A stretch of 5,219 bases of DNA from Oscillospiraceae bacterium (GTDB lineage: Bacteria > Bacillota > Clostridia > Oscillospirales > Oscillospiraceae): NCBI GenBank assembly GCA_017936205.1, contig JAGBGB010000119.1, positions 1-5,219 on the forward strand, read 5' to 3'. The position numbers were made by a program, and so were the translations under genes. The notes beneath the pieces were generated by a model that saw only the letters and a program-made list of their open reading frames with translations, ran no database searches and was not told where the DNA came from. Shown here one piece after another: positions 5,218-5,219 of the stretch; positions within the stretch are counted from its first letter, which is position 1, and each line of letters starts with the position of its first letter.

Positions 5218-5219
5218 AA

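Overview
The window carries one four-gene cluster, all on the minus strand and read from right to left: an Lrp/AsnC-family regulator (4239-4691), then the three subunit genes of a proton-translocating nicotinamide nucleotide transhydrogenase, pntAA (3015-4172), pntAB (2707-3012) and pntB (159-2714). A strong terminator follows pntB. Strong AGGAGG-type ribosome sites, TTGAAA/TATAAT promoter boxes, AT-rich spacers between moderately GC-rich genes, and short palindromic repeats at both ends suggest a Firmicute of the class Clostridia, possibly a gut Oscillospiraceae-like anaerobe. This is an inference from style; no rRNA or marker gene is present.

The transhydrogenase genes are packed as one translational unit (2-nt gap between pntAA and pntAB, 8-nt overlap between pntAB and pntB). 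The split matches the three-subunit form known from Rhodospirillum rubrum and Thermus: PntAA is the soluble NAD(H)-binding domain I, PntAB and the first part of PntB form the membrane domain II, and the end of PntB is the NADP(H)-binding domain III. The complex normally uses the proton gradient to drive hydride transfer from NADH to NADP+.

The unusual part is PntB. It has 851 residues instead of the usual 460 or so, because domain III is present three times in tandem, each copy on an Ala/Pro-rich linker. The copies are complete, in frame and diverged. Copy 2 is a mosaic of the other two, which points to recombination between them. All three copies lack the Lys-Arg pair that contacts the NADP 2'-phosphate in the E. 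coli enzyme. The membrane part has no histidine at either position where known enzymes carry a channel histidine. A dimer of this enzyme would carry six domain III units against two domain I units.

The right-hand 450 bases have no convincing gene. They hold the regulator's promoter with an adjacent perfect palindrome, an AT-rich stretch, and at 5082-5217 a dense set of hairpins. Three of these sit with no unpaired base inside an outer inverted repeat, an ideal four-way-junction fold. The left-hand 100 bases hold short GC-rich palindromes only.
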